Translations under genes and position numbers: made by a program
Assembly (NCBI RefSeq): GCF_000023325.1
Contig: NC_012785.1
Coordinates: 2,232,001 to 2,296,000, forward strand
DNA length: 64,000 nt
DNA from: Kosmotoga olearia TBF 19.5.1
GTDB taxonomy: Bacteria > Thermotogota > Thermotogae > Petrotogales > Kosmotogaceae
Reading direction: 5' to 3'
Shown: positions 19,169-30,258 of the stretch, piece by piece
Position numbering within the stretch: position 1 is the first letter of the stretch
Layout: each line of letters opens with the position of its first letter
Notes under the pieces: generated by a model
Databases searched by the model: none
What the model was told of the DNA's origin: nothing
What the model saw: only the letters and a program-made list of their open reading frames with translations

Positions 19169-21640
19169 TTAGAATAGGGACATCTGATTCTTATGCATTT
19201 TTCCTTTCTTTTTCTTTCGTATTTCTTTAATTTCATCAGAGGAGAGAACTTTCACCGTCTTATCCAACGCACTGGTTTTAACTATAATCTTCAAAATCTC
19301 CCGTGCCCTTTGCAAAACTATGTCAGGCAATCCTGCCAATTTAGCTACATCGATTCCATGCGATTGGCTGGCAACTCCATCGACAACCTTATGTAGAAAG
19401 ATAACGCCATCCTCGATCTCACGAACCTCGATAGTCTTATTATTTATCCCTTCGTACATCTGCGATAACTCCGTCAATTCAGTAAAATGTGTTGCAAAAA
19501 TCGTATGACAGCCTATAGCTTCGTAAATATATTCAGAAACAGCCCACGCTATACTGATACCGTCAAAAGTGCTCGTCCCTCGCCCAACTTCATCTAAAAC
19601 CACCAAACTATCCTCTGTAGCCTGAGATAAGATAGTCGCCGTTTCCATCATCTCCACAAGAAAAGTAGATTTTCCACCAGCCACATCATCCCGGGCACCT
19701 ATACGGGTAAATATTCTGTCATAAACGGGGAGAATCGCACGTTTTGCAGGTACAAACGACCCAACCTGTGCCATCAAAGAAATTAAGGCGACCTGCCTTA
19801 TGTAGGTGGATTTTCCGCTCATGTTAGGTCCGGTCAATATATAGAAAGAGTGTTTTTCATCGAATTGAATATCGTTAGGAACAAAATCTTTCACATAATG
19901 CTCCACAACAGGATGCCTCGCGGCTTCCACATACGAGGTGTGATTGCTTGAAAAAACCGGTCGGGTGTAACCACATTTTTTTGCCACGGTTGCAAAGGAC
20001 TGAAGTACGTCCAACTCAGCAAGAAGCCCACCGGCTTTTCTGAATCTCTGCACGGAATTAGAGAGTTTTTGACAGATATCTTCGTACAACGCTCTTTCGA
20101 GAACGGCGACACGTTCACTGGCACTCAAAACCTTATCTTCAAACTCTTTTAGTTCGGGCGTAATATATCTTTCCGAGTTAACCAGCGTTTGTTTTCTTAT
20201 GTAATCGTCAGGTACCCGTGAGACCTGGCCTTTCGATACTTCGATGAAGTAACCAAAGACCTTGTTATATTTGACCTTTAGATTGTTTATTCCCGTCTTT
20301 TGACGTTCTCTGAGTTCAAACTCTTTCATTTTGTCCTGTGAATGCTCAAGAAGATCCATCAGTTCGTCGAGCTCTTCACTATAACCCCTGCGTATTACCT
20401 TTCCCTCACCGGGTGCAGCAGCAGGTTCATCACTTATTGAAGCTTCTAAAAGTTTTCTTTCCTCTTCAAACAATTCTATATCTTCAGCGATTACAGAAAG
20501 AACGTCATTGGAATACAAGAGTTCTTTTATCAGGGGTAAAACCTGCAAGGTAGTTCTCAAAGCTTGAAGATCACGTGGAATCGCTCGACCGGTAGCCAGT
20601 CTCGATGATATTCTCTCAATATCGAATGCTTGACGGAGATACTCCCGGAGCTCTTCGAGCAGCAACGGATCAGAATAGAAAGCCTCAACGATATCAAGCC
20701 TTCTCTCAATTTTCCCCAAATCCTTCAAGGGATTAAGAAGCCATTCCTTCAGCTTCCTTCCACCCATAGAAGTTACAGTAGCTTTTAAGGTTTGATAGAG
20801 GGATCCTCTTCTTTCTGAAGGCAAAATAGAGAGATTCTCTATTGTTGAAGCATCAAGATACATGTACCCGGATCTTCTCAGTACTCGGGGAAGAGAAAGA
20901 TGCTTCATGGGTTTGAATTGGGTCATCTCTATATATTTGAAAAGCGCACCAAGCACAATGATCTCAGCGGAAGAGATTTCAAGCGCATCGATAGAGGCAA
21001 GTTCGTAAAAACGTTTTACATATTCGACACTGGAAGAATACGCAAAATGCCACTCCTCAAGAAATTCCAAGAAAACATTGGAAAGTTCCCCCGTTATTTC
21101 CTTCTTCAACGGCTTTAACTTCTCGTTCATTATCAATTGAGAAGGTGCCGTTCTGTACAAAACATCTTTAAGATCTGAAAGGCTTTCGCAACTGGTTACC
21201 GCAACATCACCAGTGGATATATCTGCAATCACAAAGGGAAAAACTCCCTTTTCTTCAGATACTGCCGCTATGAAGTTATTTTCTTCAGACGATAAAAGAT
21301 CATCTTCGATCAATGTACCAGGCGTGATCACTCTTGTTACTTCTCTTTTGACGAGTCCTTTAGCGGTTGCAGGATCCTCCACCTGGTCACAAATAGCAAC
21401 CTTATATCCTGCAGAAATTAGCTTTTTCACGTACTGATCCAGTGCATGATATGGGACGCCGGCCATAGGATGGCCGTTTCGTGAAGTCAGGACAAGTTGA
21501 AGCTCTTCTGAAATAACCCTGGCATCTTCAAAAAATGTTTCATAAAAATCTCCGAGCCTAAAAAGAAGGATACAATCTTTATATTTCTCTTTTATTTCAA
21601 GATACTGTCTCATCATTGGTGTCAGACTTTTGTTCTTCAT
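19169..21640 (-). CDS. mutS: DNA mismatch repair ATPase MutS
   Basis: Recognises base mismatches and small loops. About 823 residues with the mismatch-reading Phe-x-Glu motif (GDFYETF near residue 30), Walker A GPNMSGKST (about 607), Walker B VVLDEVGRGTSTFDG and the ATFHFTEL-type motif (ATHFTELTEL). It is a full-length MutS1; the C-terminal tetramerisation tail is short. ATG 21640 follows GGAG by 8 nt, and the GTG at 21649 overlaps that site. mutL is not adjacent. It starts 23 nt after a terminator hairpin that separates it from clpP. Confidence 0.97.
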   Translation of the reverse strand: MKNKSLTPMMRQYLEIKEKYKDCILLFRLGDFYETFFEDARVISEELQLVLTSRNGHPMAGVPYHALDQYVKKLISAGYKVAICDQVEDPATAKGLVKREVTRVITPGTLIEDDLLSSEENNFIAAVSEEKGVFPFVIADISTGDVAVTSCESLSDLKDVLYRTAPSQLIMNEKLKPLKKEITGELSNVFLEFLEEWHFAYSSSVEYVKRFYELASIDALEISSAEIIVLGALFKYIEMTQFKPMKHLSLPRVLRRSGYMYLDASTIENLSILPSERRGSLYQTLKATVTSMGGRKLKEWLLNPLKDLGKIERRLDIVEAFYSDPLLLEELREYLRQAFDIERISSRLATGRAIPRDLQALRTTLQVLPLIKELLYSNDVLSVIAEDIELFEEERKLLEASISDEPAAAPGEGKVIRRGYSEELDELMDLLEHSQDKMKEFELRERQKTGINNLKVKYNKVFGYFIEVSKGQVSRVPDDYIRKQTLVNSERYITPELKEFEDKVLSASERVAVLERALYEDICQKLSNSVQRFRKAGGLLAELDVLQSFATVAKKCGYTRPVFSSNHTSYVEAARHPVVEHYVKDFVPNDIQFDEKHSFYILTGPNMSGKSTYIRQVALISLMAQVGSFVPAKRAILPVYDRIFTRIGARDDVAGGKSTFLVEMMETATILSQATEDSLVVLDEVGRGTSTFDGISIAWAVSEYIYEAIGCHTIFATHFTELTELSQMYEGINNKTIEVREIEDGVIFLHKVVDGVASQSHGIDVAKLAGLPDIVLQRAREILKIIVKTSALDKTVKVLSSDEIKEIRKKKKGKMHKNQMSLF

Positions 21641-21662
21641 TGCTATCACTCCATATAAGCCT

Positions 21663-21684
21663 AAAAACCGGCGCTTAGCGCCGG
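21663..21684 (-). terminator. Rho-independent terminator after clpP
   Basis: Perfect 7-bp stem CCGGCGC/GCGCCGG with a 3-nt loop, followed directly by five T on the minus strand. It lies 23 nt after the clpP stop, between clpP and mutS. The plus-strand side also has a short T run after CGA. Confidence 0.88.
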
Positions 21685-21706
21685 CGATTTTTCAAAAAAT
21701 GGATCG

Positions 21707-22363
21707 TCAAGCCTTCTTAGCAACCTTCAATTTTCTCGGCTCTATAACCTTATCTACCAGTCCATATTTCACGGCCTCTGCGGGGCTCATATAGAAATCT
21801 CTATCTGTGTCCTCTTCTATCTTTTCCTTCGGTTGATTGGTGTGATGACTGAGAATCTCGTTTATCTGATCCCTTATAAAGAGCAGTTCACGAGTTCTTA
21901 TCTCAATATCTTTTGCTGTTCCTTCGGCTCCGCCCCATGGCTGATGAATCATTATTCTGGAATGTGGTAACGCAAATCGCTTTCCTTTGCTTCCGCCAGC
22001 GAGTATCACCGCAGCCATTGAAGCAGCCATACCAATACATATCGTGCTGACATCTGGTTTTATATACTGCATTGTGTCATAGATCGCCAGTCCTGAAGTT
22101 ACAGAACCACCCGGGCTATTGATATAGATACTTATATCCTTATCCGGGTCTTGAGATTCTAAGAACAACAATTGGGCCACAACGATATTTGATATTTCAT
22201 CGTCAAGTGGCCAGCCAAGAAATATTATCCTTTCGCTCAAAAGCTTTGTGAATATGTCGTATATCCTTTCACCTCTGCCTTTGTTTTCAACAACATAAGG
22301 TACAACAGGCATCATTTTAAAGTCCACGGTTATTTGCCCTCCTGTCTTATCTTTCTTCGCCAT
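21707..22363 (-). CDS. clpP: ATP-dependent Clp protease proteolytic subunit
   Basis: Self-compartmentalised serine protease; about 218 residues. Catalytic Ser is in GMAASMAA, His in [14 protein letters not shown] and Asp in the TDRDFYMSP segment. The N-terminal extension of about 15 residues (MAKKDKTGG...) is slightly longer than in E. coli. I use ATG 22363, whose context overlaps the end of remA by 17 nt, suggesting coupled translation. No clpX is adjacent. A strong hairpin terminator follows. Confidence 0.95.
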   Translation of the reverse strand: MAKKDKTGGQITVDFKMMPVVPYVVENKGRGERIYDIFTKLLSERIIFLGWPLDDEISNIVVAQLLFLESQDPDKDISIYINSPGGSVTSGLAIYDTMQYIKPDVSTICIGMAASMAAVILAGGSKGKRFALPHSRIMIHQPWGGAEGTAKDIEIRTRELLFIRDQINEILSHHTNQPKEKIEEDTDRDFYMSPAEAVKYGLVDKVIEPRKLKVAKKA

Positions 22364-22598
22364 CAAAAAGTTTTTCGATAAGTTTCTCAACCGGAACAAA
22401 TGAGAATATCAAATGGCCACTGTCCGTTATAATCACGGACCTGGTACACTTTCCAAAAGTCAGATTTATCGTCCTTCCGATTTCAACACTCATCTGCTTT
22501 AGCCTTTTAACTACTGAATTTTGCGCCGGCAAAACAGCCATAATCCTATCGGTTACCACAAAGGAGTCAAACCCTATGTTCACTATTCTTTCCATCAT
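22347..22598 (-). CDS. remA: RemA/DUF370 family DNA-binding regulator
   Basis: 83-residue protein clearly related to B. subtilis RemA ([14 protein letters not shown], then [28 protein letters not shown]-like positions matching RemA's [20 protein letters not shown]). RemA proteins form rings that wrap DNA and activate matrix and osmoprotection genes in Bacillus; the role in Thermotogota is unknown. Two adjacent ATGs (22598, 22595) follow AAGGAGG. The frame extends upstream antisense to obg, but that stretch is the complement of the Obg Gly-rich domain and is not coding. It overlaps clpP by 17 nt and is divergent from obg. Confidence 0.85.
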   Translation of the reverse strand: MMERIVNIGFDSFVVTDRIMAVLPAQNSVVKRLKQMSVEIGRTINLTFGKCTRSVIITDSGHLIFSFVPVEKLIEKLFDGEER

Positions 22599-22625
22599 CA
22601 CTTCCTCCTTTTGCTTAACAGTGTT

Positions 22626-22631
22626 ATTATA
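22626..22631 (-). promoter_or_regulatory. Candidate -10 box of remA-clpP in the remA/obg divergent gap
   Basis: The 61-bp gap between the remA and obg starts holds TATAAT on the minus strand 28 nt upstream of remA, and the overlapping plus-strand TTATTATAA could serve obg. The -35 elements are weak on both strands, so the pair may be activator-dependent or autoregulated. Confidence 0.35.
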
Positions 22632-22632
22632 A

Positions 22633-24539
<1,907 letters not shown>

Positions 24540-24553
<14 letters not shown>

Positions 24554-25484
24554 AGTCGGTCTTGCACCCATGGCGGGCTATACGGATGAAGCAATGAGGG
24601 CCATCTCTCTCGAATGGGGAGCAGATTTTGTTTTCAGTGAAATGTTGAGCGTTGAAGGAGTTTTGAGAAATGATCGAACCACACAAAAAATCATTCCGGA
24701 AACCCCGTGCAGGATCCAGCTGTTCGGAAATGACATCGCGCGTCTTGCCATGGCTGCAAAAGCCGTTCTTGATAAAGCCACATGGTTTGACATTAACGCC
24801 GGTTGTCCAGTGAAGAAAGTTGTAAAACGGGGAGCGGGAGCTGCGCTTTTAAGAGAACCAGAAAAATTAAACGCCATGATTCAGACATTGAAAGGCATTT
24901 CAGATTTGCCAGTATCTGTGAAGATCAGGCTTGGGTGGGATAAAAACGAGGTGGTAAAGATCGTCGAAAGACTTGTTGAATCCAGACCTTTCGCGATAAT
25001 GGTTCACGGCCGTACCGTCGTTCAAGGATATTCTGGTGTTGCAGATTGGGAATCAATCGGTAAAGTGGTAAAAATCTGCAAACCTCATGGAATAAAAGTT
25101 TATGGTTCGGGTGATGTCTTTTCTCCAGAAAAAATTGTAGAAGCTTTCGAAAAGTACGGAGTCGATGGAGTTTTAGTGGCACGCGGGGCAATTGGAAACC
25201 CGTGGATCTTCAGCCAATACAAAGAACTGAAGCAAAAGGGAAGTTACACAGTCCCGGATCCTCATGAACGCTTGAAGGTCTTTGCAAAACATCTCAAGAA
25301 GCTGATCGAATTAAAGGGAGAAGAAAGAGCGATAATCGAGTCGAGAAAACACTTTGTGGGTTATTGCAAGGGATTACTAAATGCAACAAAGATGCGAAGA
25401 GAATACATGAAATTGAAAAACAAAACGGATGTCGAGAATTTTCTTATGCAGTATGGATTAGATATAAAGAGCTTAAAACTATGA
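24540..25484 (+). CDS. dus: tRNA-dihydrouridine synthase
   Basis: FMN-dependent reduction of uridines in tRNA. 314 residues as a TIM barrel: LAPMAGYTDEAMR at the N-terminus, NAGCPVKKVVKRGAGAAL with the catalytic Cys (about residue 90), VKIRLGW, MVHGRTVVQGYSG and the FMN phosphate loop VARGAIGNPWIF, followed by a C-terminal helical domain. Which of the Dus subtypes it represents cannot be decided by eye. The gene overlaps nadD by 14 nt; a terminator follows. Confidence 0.94.
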
Positions 25485-25490
25485 ATCGCT

Positions 25491-25524
25491 CAAATAAGCA
25501 ATTAGGGTGCTCTATTTGTTTTTT
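25491..25524 (+). terminator. Rho-independent terminator after obg-nadD-dus
   Basis: Hairpin formed by CAAATAAGCA and TGCTCTATTTG (one bulged C) with a 7-nt loop, followed by six T. It starts 6 nt after the dus stop. Confidence 0.65.
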
Positions 25525-25550
25525 GAAAAGAATATTTCATAAGATAAACT
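25523..25550 (+). promoter_or_regulatory. Candidate promoter of tdh-kbl
   Basis: TTGAAA (25523-25528), 16-bp spacer, TAAACT (25545-25550), about 35 nt upstream of the tdh start. It begins at the T tract of the preceding terminator. Confidence 0.4.
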
Positions 25551-25585
25551 AAAAATGAGAGATTATGAATAAGGAGGCTGGGGGC

Positions 25586-26641
25586 TTGAAAAAAACAATG
25601 AAAGCTATTGTCAAAGAAACATGTGGTCCCGGTTTTTCATTGAAAGAGGTTCCTGTTCCAGAGGAACTAGGGCCAAATGAGGTTCTTGTAAAAGTGGATA
25701 AAGCATCGATCTGCGGAACGGATGTTCACATCTATGAATGGAACGAGTGGTCTCAGCAAAGAATAAAACCGCCGCAAATAGCAGGGCATGAATTCACAGG
25801 AGAGGTTATAGAGGTTGGCGAAAATGTTTCCATGGTATCTGTTGGAGACAGAGTTGTTTCCGAAACGCACATCCCTTGTATGAAATGCTTACAGTGCAAA
25901 ACCGGGAAAATGCACATCTGCAGAGACATGGAAATTCTCGGAGTTGACAGGGATGGTGTCTTTGCCAAATACGTAAAGGTACCTGAAATTGTTCTCTGGA
26001 AAGTGGATAAAGGGATTCCCGCAGAGTACGCTTCGATAATGGAACCCTTTGGAAATGCTGTACACACAGCTCTTGTAACAGATCTGACCGGTAAAAACGT
26101 TTTAATTACGGGTGCCGGGCCAATCGGCGTAATGGCTGCCGCCGTTGCGAAAGCCTCAGGAGCAGCCCGGGTCATAGTTACCGAACTAAAAGACTTCCGC
26201 AAATCACTTGCGAAAAAAATGGGAGCAGATGTCGTGCTCGATCCCAGGGAAATAGATGTTCCTTCAAAAGTAAAAGAACTAACTGAAGGTAACGGTGTGG
26301 ATGTACTTCTCGAAATGTCCGGAAATGTCAACGCTCTTGTTCAGGGGCTTCAAAGCATAACCAACGGTGGAGTAGTTTCGCTCCTTGGAGTGTTCCCTGG
26401 CAGTATCAGCTTCGATATCAATTCCCTGATTATCTTCAAAGGCCTCACAGTTTTTGGAATCACTGGTCGTAAGATGTTTGAAACCTGGCAAATAGCAACC
26501 CAATTATTAAAAAACAACGTTGTGGATCTATCTCCTATTGTCACTCACATTGTAAAGATGGAAGACTGGGAAAAAGGCTTTGAAGCTATGATGAGTGGTA
26601 GTTCTGGTAAGGTAATAATAGATATTTCCGAGGGGGTGTAA
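25586..26641 (+). CDS. tdh: L-threonine 3-dehydrogenase
   Basis: Zinc- and NAD-dependent oxidation of threonine to 2-amino-3-ketobutyrate. Medium-chain dehydrogenase of about 351 residues: catalytic-zinc Cys in [20 protein letters not shown], structural-zinc cysteines in [15 protein letters not shown], and Rossmann motif [13 protein letters not shown]. The TDH subfamily is indicated by the [12 protein letters not shown] segment and by kbl as next gene. I start at TTG 25586, 8 nt after AAGGAGG; an ATG at 25598 is the alternative and would remove four residues. Confidence 0.94.
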   Translation: MKKTMKAIVKETCGPGFSLKEVPVPEELGPNEVLVKVDKASICGTDVHIYEWNEWSQQRIKPPQIAGHEFTGEVIEVGENVSMVSVGDRVVSETHIPCMKCLQCKTGKMHICRDMEILGVDRDGVFAKYVKVPEIVLWKVDKGIPAEYASIMEPFGNAVHTALVTDLTGKNVLITGAGPIGVMAAAVAKASGAARVIVTELKDFRKSLAKKMGADVVLDPREIDVPSKVKELTEGNGVDVLLEMSGNVNALVQGLQSITNGGVVSLLGVFPGSISFDINSLIIFKGLTVFGITGRKMFETWQIATQLLKNNVVDLSPIVTHIVKMEDWEKGFEAMMSGSSGKVIIDISEGV

Positions 26642-26643
26642 GG

Positions 26644-27825
26644 ATGTTCGATTATAACGAATTCTCAAAAGAGCTAAAAGAGCTCGAAGAAAAAGGTCTT
26701 CTCGTTAGAATTAGAACATTACAAAGTCCTCAGGGAGCCTGGTTAACGATCGACGGGAAAAAGGTTTTGAATCTTTGTTCCAACAACTATCTGGGTTTAG
26801 CGTTCAATGAAGAGCTTAAAAAGGCTGCCATTGAAGCAATAGAAAAATGGGGTGTCGGTCCTGGAGCAGTTAGAACGATAGCTGGAACACTCGAAATTCA
26901 CGAGCTTCTTGAAAAGGAACTTGCTGAATTCAAGAAAGTAGAAGCAACCCTTGTACTTCAGTCAGGTTTCAACGCGAATCAAGCAGTTATTCCGGCAATA
27001 ACCACAGCTGAAGATGCTATTCTCTCAGATGAACTGAACCATGCGAGTATAATCGACGGAGTCAGGCTTTCCAAAGCGAAACGCTACGTCTGGAAACACA
27101 GAGACGCTGAAGACCTTGAAGAGAAACTGAAGCAAGCCAAAGCTGAAGGTTCAAGAAGACTATTGGTAATCACTGATGGAGTCTTCTCAATGGATGGAGA
27201 CCTCGCCCCGCTTCCCGAGATCGTCGAAAAATGTGAAAAATATGATGCTCTGCTCATGGTAGATGACGCTCACGGAGAAGGGGTACTCGGAAGTCATGGT
27301 CGTGGAATCGTCGATCATTTTGATCTTCATGGAAGAGTCGATATTGAAGTTGGAACCCTTTCCAAAGCCTTCGGAGTAGTTGGCGGATTTGTTGCCGGTA
27401 AAAAAGATCTCATAGATTATCTAAAACAAAAAGCACGTCCTTTCCTGTTCAGTAGTTCGCTATCACCAGCAGAAACTGGTGCCGCTCTTGCTGCCGTGAG
27501 AATGCTCAAAGCTTCCGATGAACTGGTTAAAAAGCTCTGGGATAATGCCAGTTATTTCAAAACGGAAATGCAGAAACTGGGATTCGATACAGGTCACAGT
27601 GAAACCCCAATAACTCCTGTCATGCTTTACGACGCCAAATTGTCATCTCAGTTCAGTAAAAAACTATTTGAAGAAGGAATATTCGCCCAATCTATCGGTT
27701 ATCCAACCGTTCCAAAGGGTAAGGCAAGAATAAGAGTTATGATAAGTGCCGTCCACACGAAAGAAGATCTCGATTTTGCCCTTGGAAAATTCAAAAAAGT
27801 CGGTAAAGAACTTGGTGTGATATAA
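26644..27825 (+). CDS. kbl: Glycine C-acetyltransferase (2-amino-3-ketobutyrate CoA ligase)
   Basis: PLP enzyme cleaving 2-amino-3-ketobutyrate with CoA to glycine and acetyl-CoA, the second step of threonine breakdown. 393 residues of the alpha-oxoamine synthase family: [31 protein letters not shown] and the PLP lysine in [13 protein letters not shown] (about residue 240). It starts 2 nt after the tdh stop with GAGGGGGTG as ribosome-binding site. Kbl cannot be distinguished from relatives such as BioF by motif alone, but the tdh neighbour decides it. Confidence 0.95.
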   Translation: MFDYNEFSKELKELEEKGLLVRIRTLQSPQGAWLTIDGKKVLNLCSNNYLGLAFNEELKKAAIEAIEKWGVGPGAVRTIAGTLEIHELLEKELAEFKKVEATLVLQSGFNANQAVIPAITTAEDAILSDELNHASIIDGVRLSKAKRYVWKHRDAEDLEEKLKQAKAEGSRRLLVITDGVFSMDGDLAPLPEIVEKCEKYDALLMVDDAHGEGVLGSHGRGIVDHFDLHGRVDIEVGTLSKAFGVVGGFVAGKKDLIDYLKQKARPFLFSSSLSPAETGAALAAVRMLKASDELVKKLWDNASYFKTEMQKLGFDTGHSETPITPVMLYDAKLSSQFSKKLFEEGIFAQSIGYPTVPKGKARIRVMISAVHTKEDLDFALGKFKKVGKELGVI

Positions 27826-27846
27826 TAATTACCAGTCGATACCATG

Positions 27847-27876
27847 GCGATGGTGGGATTTCCACCATCGCTTTTT
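27847..27876 (+). terminator. Rho-independent terminator after tdh-kbl
   Basis: Perfect 10-bp stem (GCGATGGTGG / CCACCATCGC) with a GATTT loop, followed by five T. It occupies what would be the N-terminal codons of an over-extended antiporter ORF, and so helps fix that gene's start downstream. Confidence 0.9.
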
Positions 27877-27891
27877 ATGGAGGCGAGCGTA

Positions 27892-28842
27892 TTGCTAAAC
27901 CTCTTGTTACTCGCGATTGGTATTTTTCTTCTATTAAAAGGAGCAAATTACCTCATAGATGGTTCGATTGCCCTGGCTAAAAGGCTTGGCGTCTCAGAAC
28001 TGTTTATAGGTCTTACAATAGTAGCTTTTGGAACGAGCGCACCAGAGCTGGCCGTTAGCATACAGGCAGCCGTTAAAGGGTCAGGAATAGCCATTGGAAA
28101 TGTTCTTGGCTCTAATATAGCAAATGTCGCTCTGGTTCTTGGAGCCAGCGCCCTGATCCGGAACATAAAAGTCTCGAAATCCACCATGCGCTCTGAGATT
28201 CCCTTTGTCATCCTCATATCTCTGGCCACGGGTGTGCTGCTGTTGAACGACGGATTCGTGATCAGCAGGTATGAAGGTATCGTTTTACTGTGTTTCTTCA
28301 TCATCTTTATTGATTATGTATACGGTATGGCAAAAAAAGACATCTTCAACAAAGAAACCGTCGTTGAATCGAAAGTCGAAAATATCCTGGAGAAAAACAT
28401 CGCGCTTGCGTGGCTCGCTACTCTTGGTGGGATGGCAGGTGTTGTTTTCGGTGGTGAGATGGTGGTCAAGTCAGGAATTGTACTCGCGAAAACTTTTGGT
28501 GTCAGCGAAACTTTGATTGGCGTTACCGTTGTTGCCGTGGGGACCTCTTTGCCCGAACTCGTTACCTCGATTGTTGCCGGTATCAAAAAACAGGCAGATT
28601 TAGCCGTTGGAAACATCGTTGGTTCAAATATTTTCAACCTTCTTGTGGTACTGGGCATATCCTCGCTCGTATCTCCAATAAAAGCGGACAGACCCGTAAC
28701 ACAGGACATAATTTTCACCATCGCAACGGTTACGATCCTTCCATTTCTTGCAGGAAAAAAGAGGACTCTGGGAAGATTCTCGGGAGTAATATTGCTCGCT
28801 ATCTACGTTCTGTATCTTTGCATGAGCGTTATAGCAAAATAA
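27892..28842 (+). CDS. Calcium/sodium antiporter (CaCA superfamily, YrbG-like)
   Basis: Membrane exchanger of about 316 residues with two inverted-repeat halves. Each carries the alpha-repeat motif: FGTSAPELAVS with GSNIANV in the first half, and VGTSLPELVTS with GSNIFN in the second. These hold the ion-binding Glu residues. About ten membrane helices are predicted. I start at TTG 27892, 8 nt after GGAGG (27879-27883). The ATG at 27877 overlaps the Shine-Dalgarno and an ATG at 27844 lies before a strong terminator hairpin. Ca2+/Na+ specificity is inferred from family motifs. Confidence 0.9.
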   Translation: MLNLLLLAIGIFLLLKGANYLIDGSIALAKRLGVSELFIGLTIVAFGTSAPELAVSIQAAVKGSGIAIGNVLGSNIANVALVLGASALIRNIKVSKSTMRSEIPFVILISLATGVLLLNDGFVISRYEGIVLLCFFIIFIDYVYGMAKKDIFNKETVVESKVENILEKNIALAWLATLGGMAGVVFGGEMVVKSGIVLAKTFGVSETLIGVTVVAVGTSLPELVTSIVAGIKKQADLAVGNIVGSNIFNLLVVLGISSLVSPIKADRPVTQDIIFTIATVTILPFLAGKKRTLGRFSGVILLAIYVLYLCMSVIAK

Positions 28843-28886
28843 TATGTTCTGTCCAGCCCGGTCTTCACAGCAAAATCTGCTATTCC

Positions 28887-28917
28887 AACAACATCATAAC
28901 AACATCATACTGATGTT
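28887..28917. repeat. Tandem 11-bp repeat overlapping a short hairpin between convergent genes
   Basis: AACAACATCAT occurs twice in direct tandem (28887-28897, 28898-28908). The second copy overlaps a 7-bp hairpin (AACATCA, TAC loop, TGATGTT, 28901-28917). It lies in the 94-bp gap between the convergent antiporter and ferritin-like genes. No T tract follows on either strand, so a terminator role is doubtful. Confidence 0.4.
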
Positions 28918-28936
28918 ATAGATGAAGAGCAAAACC

Positions 28937-29389
28937 TTACACATAATTACGGAATGCTTTCGAAAGTTCTTCCAGATGCCTTTCTTCCTCTCTGATTATC
29001 CTTTCCAAGAGTCTCTTTTTTGGAATGTATTCTACCAATCTCTTGTAAAATTCGATAGTGTCTTTTTCAATTTGCACGGCAGCTTTCACCGCTTTTTCCA
29101 GATCATCTATAACCTTTTCAGCGTCTTCAAAAGAGAAAATGGAAATCTCTGCGAGACTTTTTAAAAAATCAGCATTTTCAATCTCATAAGGCACAGCGTC
29201 CGTTTGTTCATCTTTGTATTCCTTCATCAAATCTCGGAACCATTCCACATGCTCCTTTTCCTGCCTGGCAAGACTTTCAAATAAGACTTTATTGTAACCA
29301 GGTGACCTATCCGCTAGCTTAGAATAGTAGGAATAACCTTTCTCTTCAATTTCAATTGCAATCTCCAGTAGTTCTGTAATACCTATCAT
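28937..29389 (-). CDS. Ferritin-like / rubrerythrin-type diiron protein
   Basis: 150 residues forming a four-helix ferritin-like domain. Metal-ligand-like positions are present: IEIEEKGYSYY in helix 1, RQEKEHVEWF in helix 2, IEKDTIEFYKRL in helix 3 and REEERHLEEL in helix 4 (two ExxH pairs). This is the pattern of rubrerythrin's diiron domain, without the rubredoxin-like iron domain. In anaerobes such proteins reduce peroxide or store iron. It stands alone on the minus strand. The exact activity is not determined by the sequence. Confidence 0.82.
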   Translation of the reverse strand: MIGITELLEIAIEIEEKGYSYYSKLADRSPGYNKVLFESLARQEKEHVEWFRDLMKEYKDEQTDAVPYEIENADFLKSLAEISIFSFEDAEKVIDDLEKAVKAAVQIEKDTIEFYKRLVEYIPKKRLLERIIREEERHLEELSKAFRNYV

Positions 29390-29837
29390 AAAATCCCCCT
29401 TTTTTAGCCAGAATTATAACTACTTCCATTATACAAACTATGCTCATCACAACCAAAGCCTATGTACACCGCGGAACATTCAATCTAGAAGAAGAAAGCG
29501 AGATTGGATGTTGGAGATTGGAGAAAACTGCTTCGAAGCGGAAGTGCTGAGCTGCGCTCAGGAGGCTCACGACGTTGACGCTCACGAGGTTGAGGCTTGC
29601 GGACGCTGATAAAAGTCGAGATTCGAGAAGTTAAGTACTGTAGATCCTGAGTCAAGTTCAGGATGACGTATCAGCCTTTGCAAGCGTCGCTCCATCAATT
29701 GACAGCGTTGCAAGCCTCAACCTTGTGAGCGTCAACCGTGCAGCGGTTCTTTCTGTAACACATTCTTAATAGTCAATAATTGAACATCGTGTTAGTATCT
29801 CTTGGTCGGTATTTTTTGATTTACGGAGGTATTTAAC
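29390..29837. other. 448-bp intergenic stretch without a gene
   Basis: No convincing ORF on either strand. The middle part (29530-29736) is a symmetric set of nested inverted repeats described separately. The first 120 bp and last 100 bp are AT-richer and show nothing recognisable beyond the ribosome-binding site of the next gene (GGAGG, 29825-29829). Confidence 0.6.
29530..29736. repeat. Nested inverted-repeat element (27-bp arms around a central palindrome)
   Basis: Arms 29574-29600 and 29710-29736 are inverted copies matching at 26 of 27 positions. Exactly at their midpoint (29654-29655) is a 7-bp palindrome with a 7-nt loop (ATCCTGA ... TCAGGAT, 29644-29664). Left of the arm are GCTTCGAAGC (29530-29539, perfect palindrome) and a hairpin CTGAGC-TGC-GCTCAG (29547-29561). 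It contains no ORF. It resembles a multi-copy intergenic repeat, a MITE or a structured RNA, more than a terminator. Copy number cannot be judged from one window. Confidence 0.75.
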
Positions 29838-30182
29838 ATGGTTGATGGAACAAATGATTTTCAGGATTTTGTTGCGGGACACGATTCTAATGGTCACGAG
29901 CATCTTGAGATGTTCGCTATAACGGATGAGGCTGGTCAGGAGCACAATTTTGCCCTTATCGAACAGTTTGAGCACAATGGCGGCCTGTATTGGGTATGTC
30001 AGGAAGCTTTCTTTGAGGATGATGACAAGATAAGATTCGACGAAGAATCCTTTGTGGTATTCAAAGCCGAACAGGACGACGATGGGAATCTTTACCTGAA
30101 CTCCCTGGAAGATGAGGAATTCGAGTCATTCCAAAAAGCCTGGGAAGCTAGCTTCGAAGAAGAAGAAGAAGAAGAGAACTAA
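29838..30182 (+). CDS. DUF1292-like small acidic protein
   Basis: 114 residues, very acidic, ending in a run of Glu. The core (EMFAITDEAGQEHNFALIEQFEHNGGLYWV...) resembles DUF1292 (YrzB-type) proteins, which share a [DE]EDG-x-E-x-x-F-x(4)-x-F-x-x-x-G-x-x-Y pattern and a final EEEF-x-x-x-x-x-x-WEE-like segment (here DEEFESFQKAWEASFEE). Function is unknown in all members. ATG 29838 follows GGAGG by 8 nt. It is monocistronic, between the inverted-repeat element and a strong terminator. Confidence 0.75.
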   Translation: MVDGTNDFQDFVAGHDSNGHEHLEMFAITDEAGQEHNFALIEQFEHNGGLYWVCQEAFFEDDDKIRFDEESFVVFKAEQDDDGNLYLNSLEDEEFESFQKAWEASFEEEEEEEN

Positions 30183-30201
30183 ATTTCAAAAAAAGATAAT
30201 T

Positions 30202-30226
30202 GAGGGAGCGTAGCTCCCTCTTTTTT
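30202..30226 (+). terminator. Rho-independent terminator after the DUF1292 gene
   Basis: Perfect 8-bp stem GAGGGAGC/GCTCCCTC with a GTA loop, then six T. It starts 20 nt after the stop codon. Confidence 0.92.
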
Positions 30227-30258
30227 GTGGCGTTGTATAATTTAATAGGGGTGTTATT

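Noticed and set aside
25753-26331. Minus-strand ORF of 192 codons opposite tdh
   Set aside because: It is a shadow of the well conserved dehydrogenase; composition (Ser/Thr/Pro-rich) is typical of antisense frames.
28901-28917. Bidirectional terminator between the antiporter and ferritin-like genes
   Set aside because: The stem is short and AT-rich and lacks a T tract on both strands. Recorded only as a repeat/hairpin.
29574-29736. Insertion sequence with terminal inverted repeats
   Set aside because: The arms enclose only about 110 bp, no transposase frame exists and no target duplication is obvious at the arm ends. I keep it as a repeat element of unknown nature.
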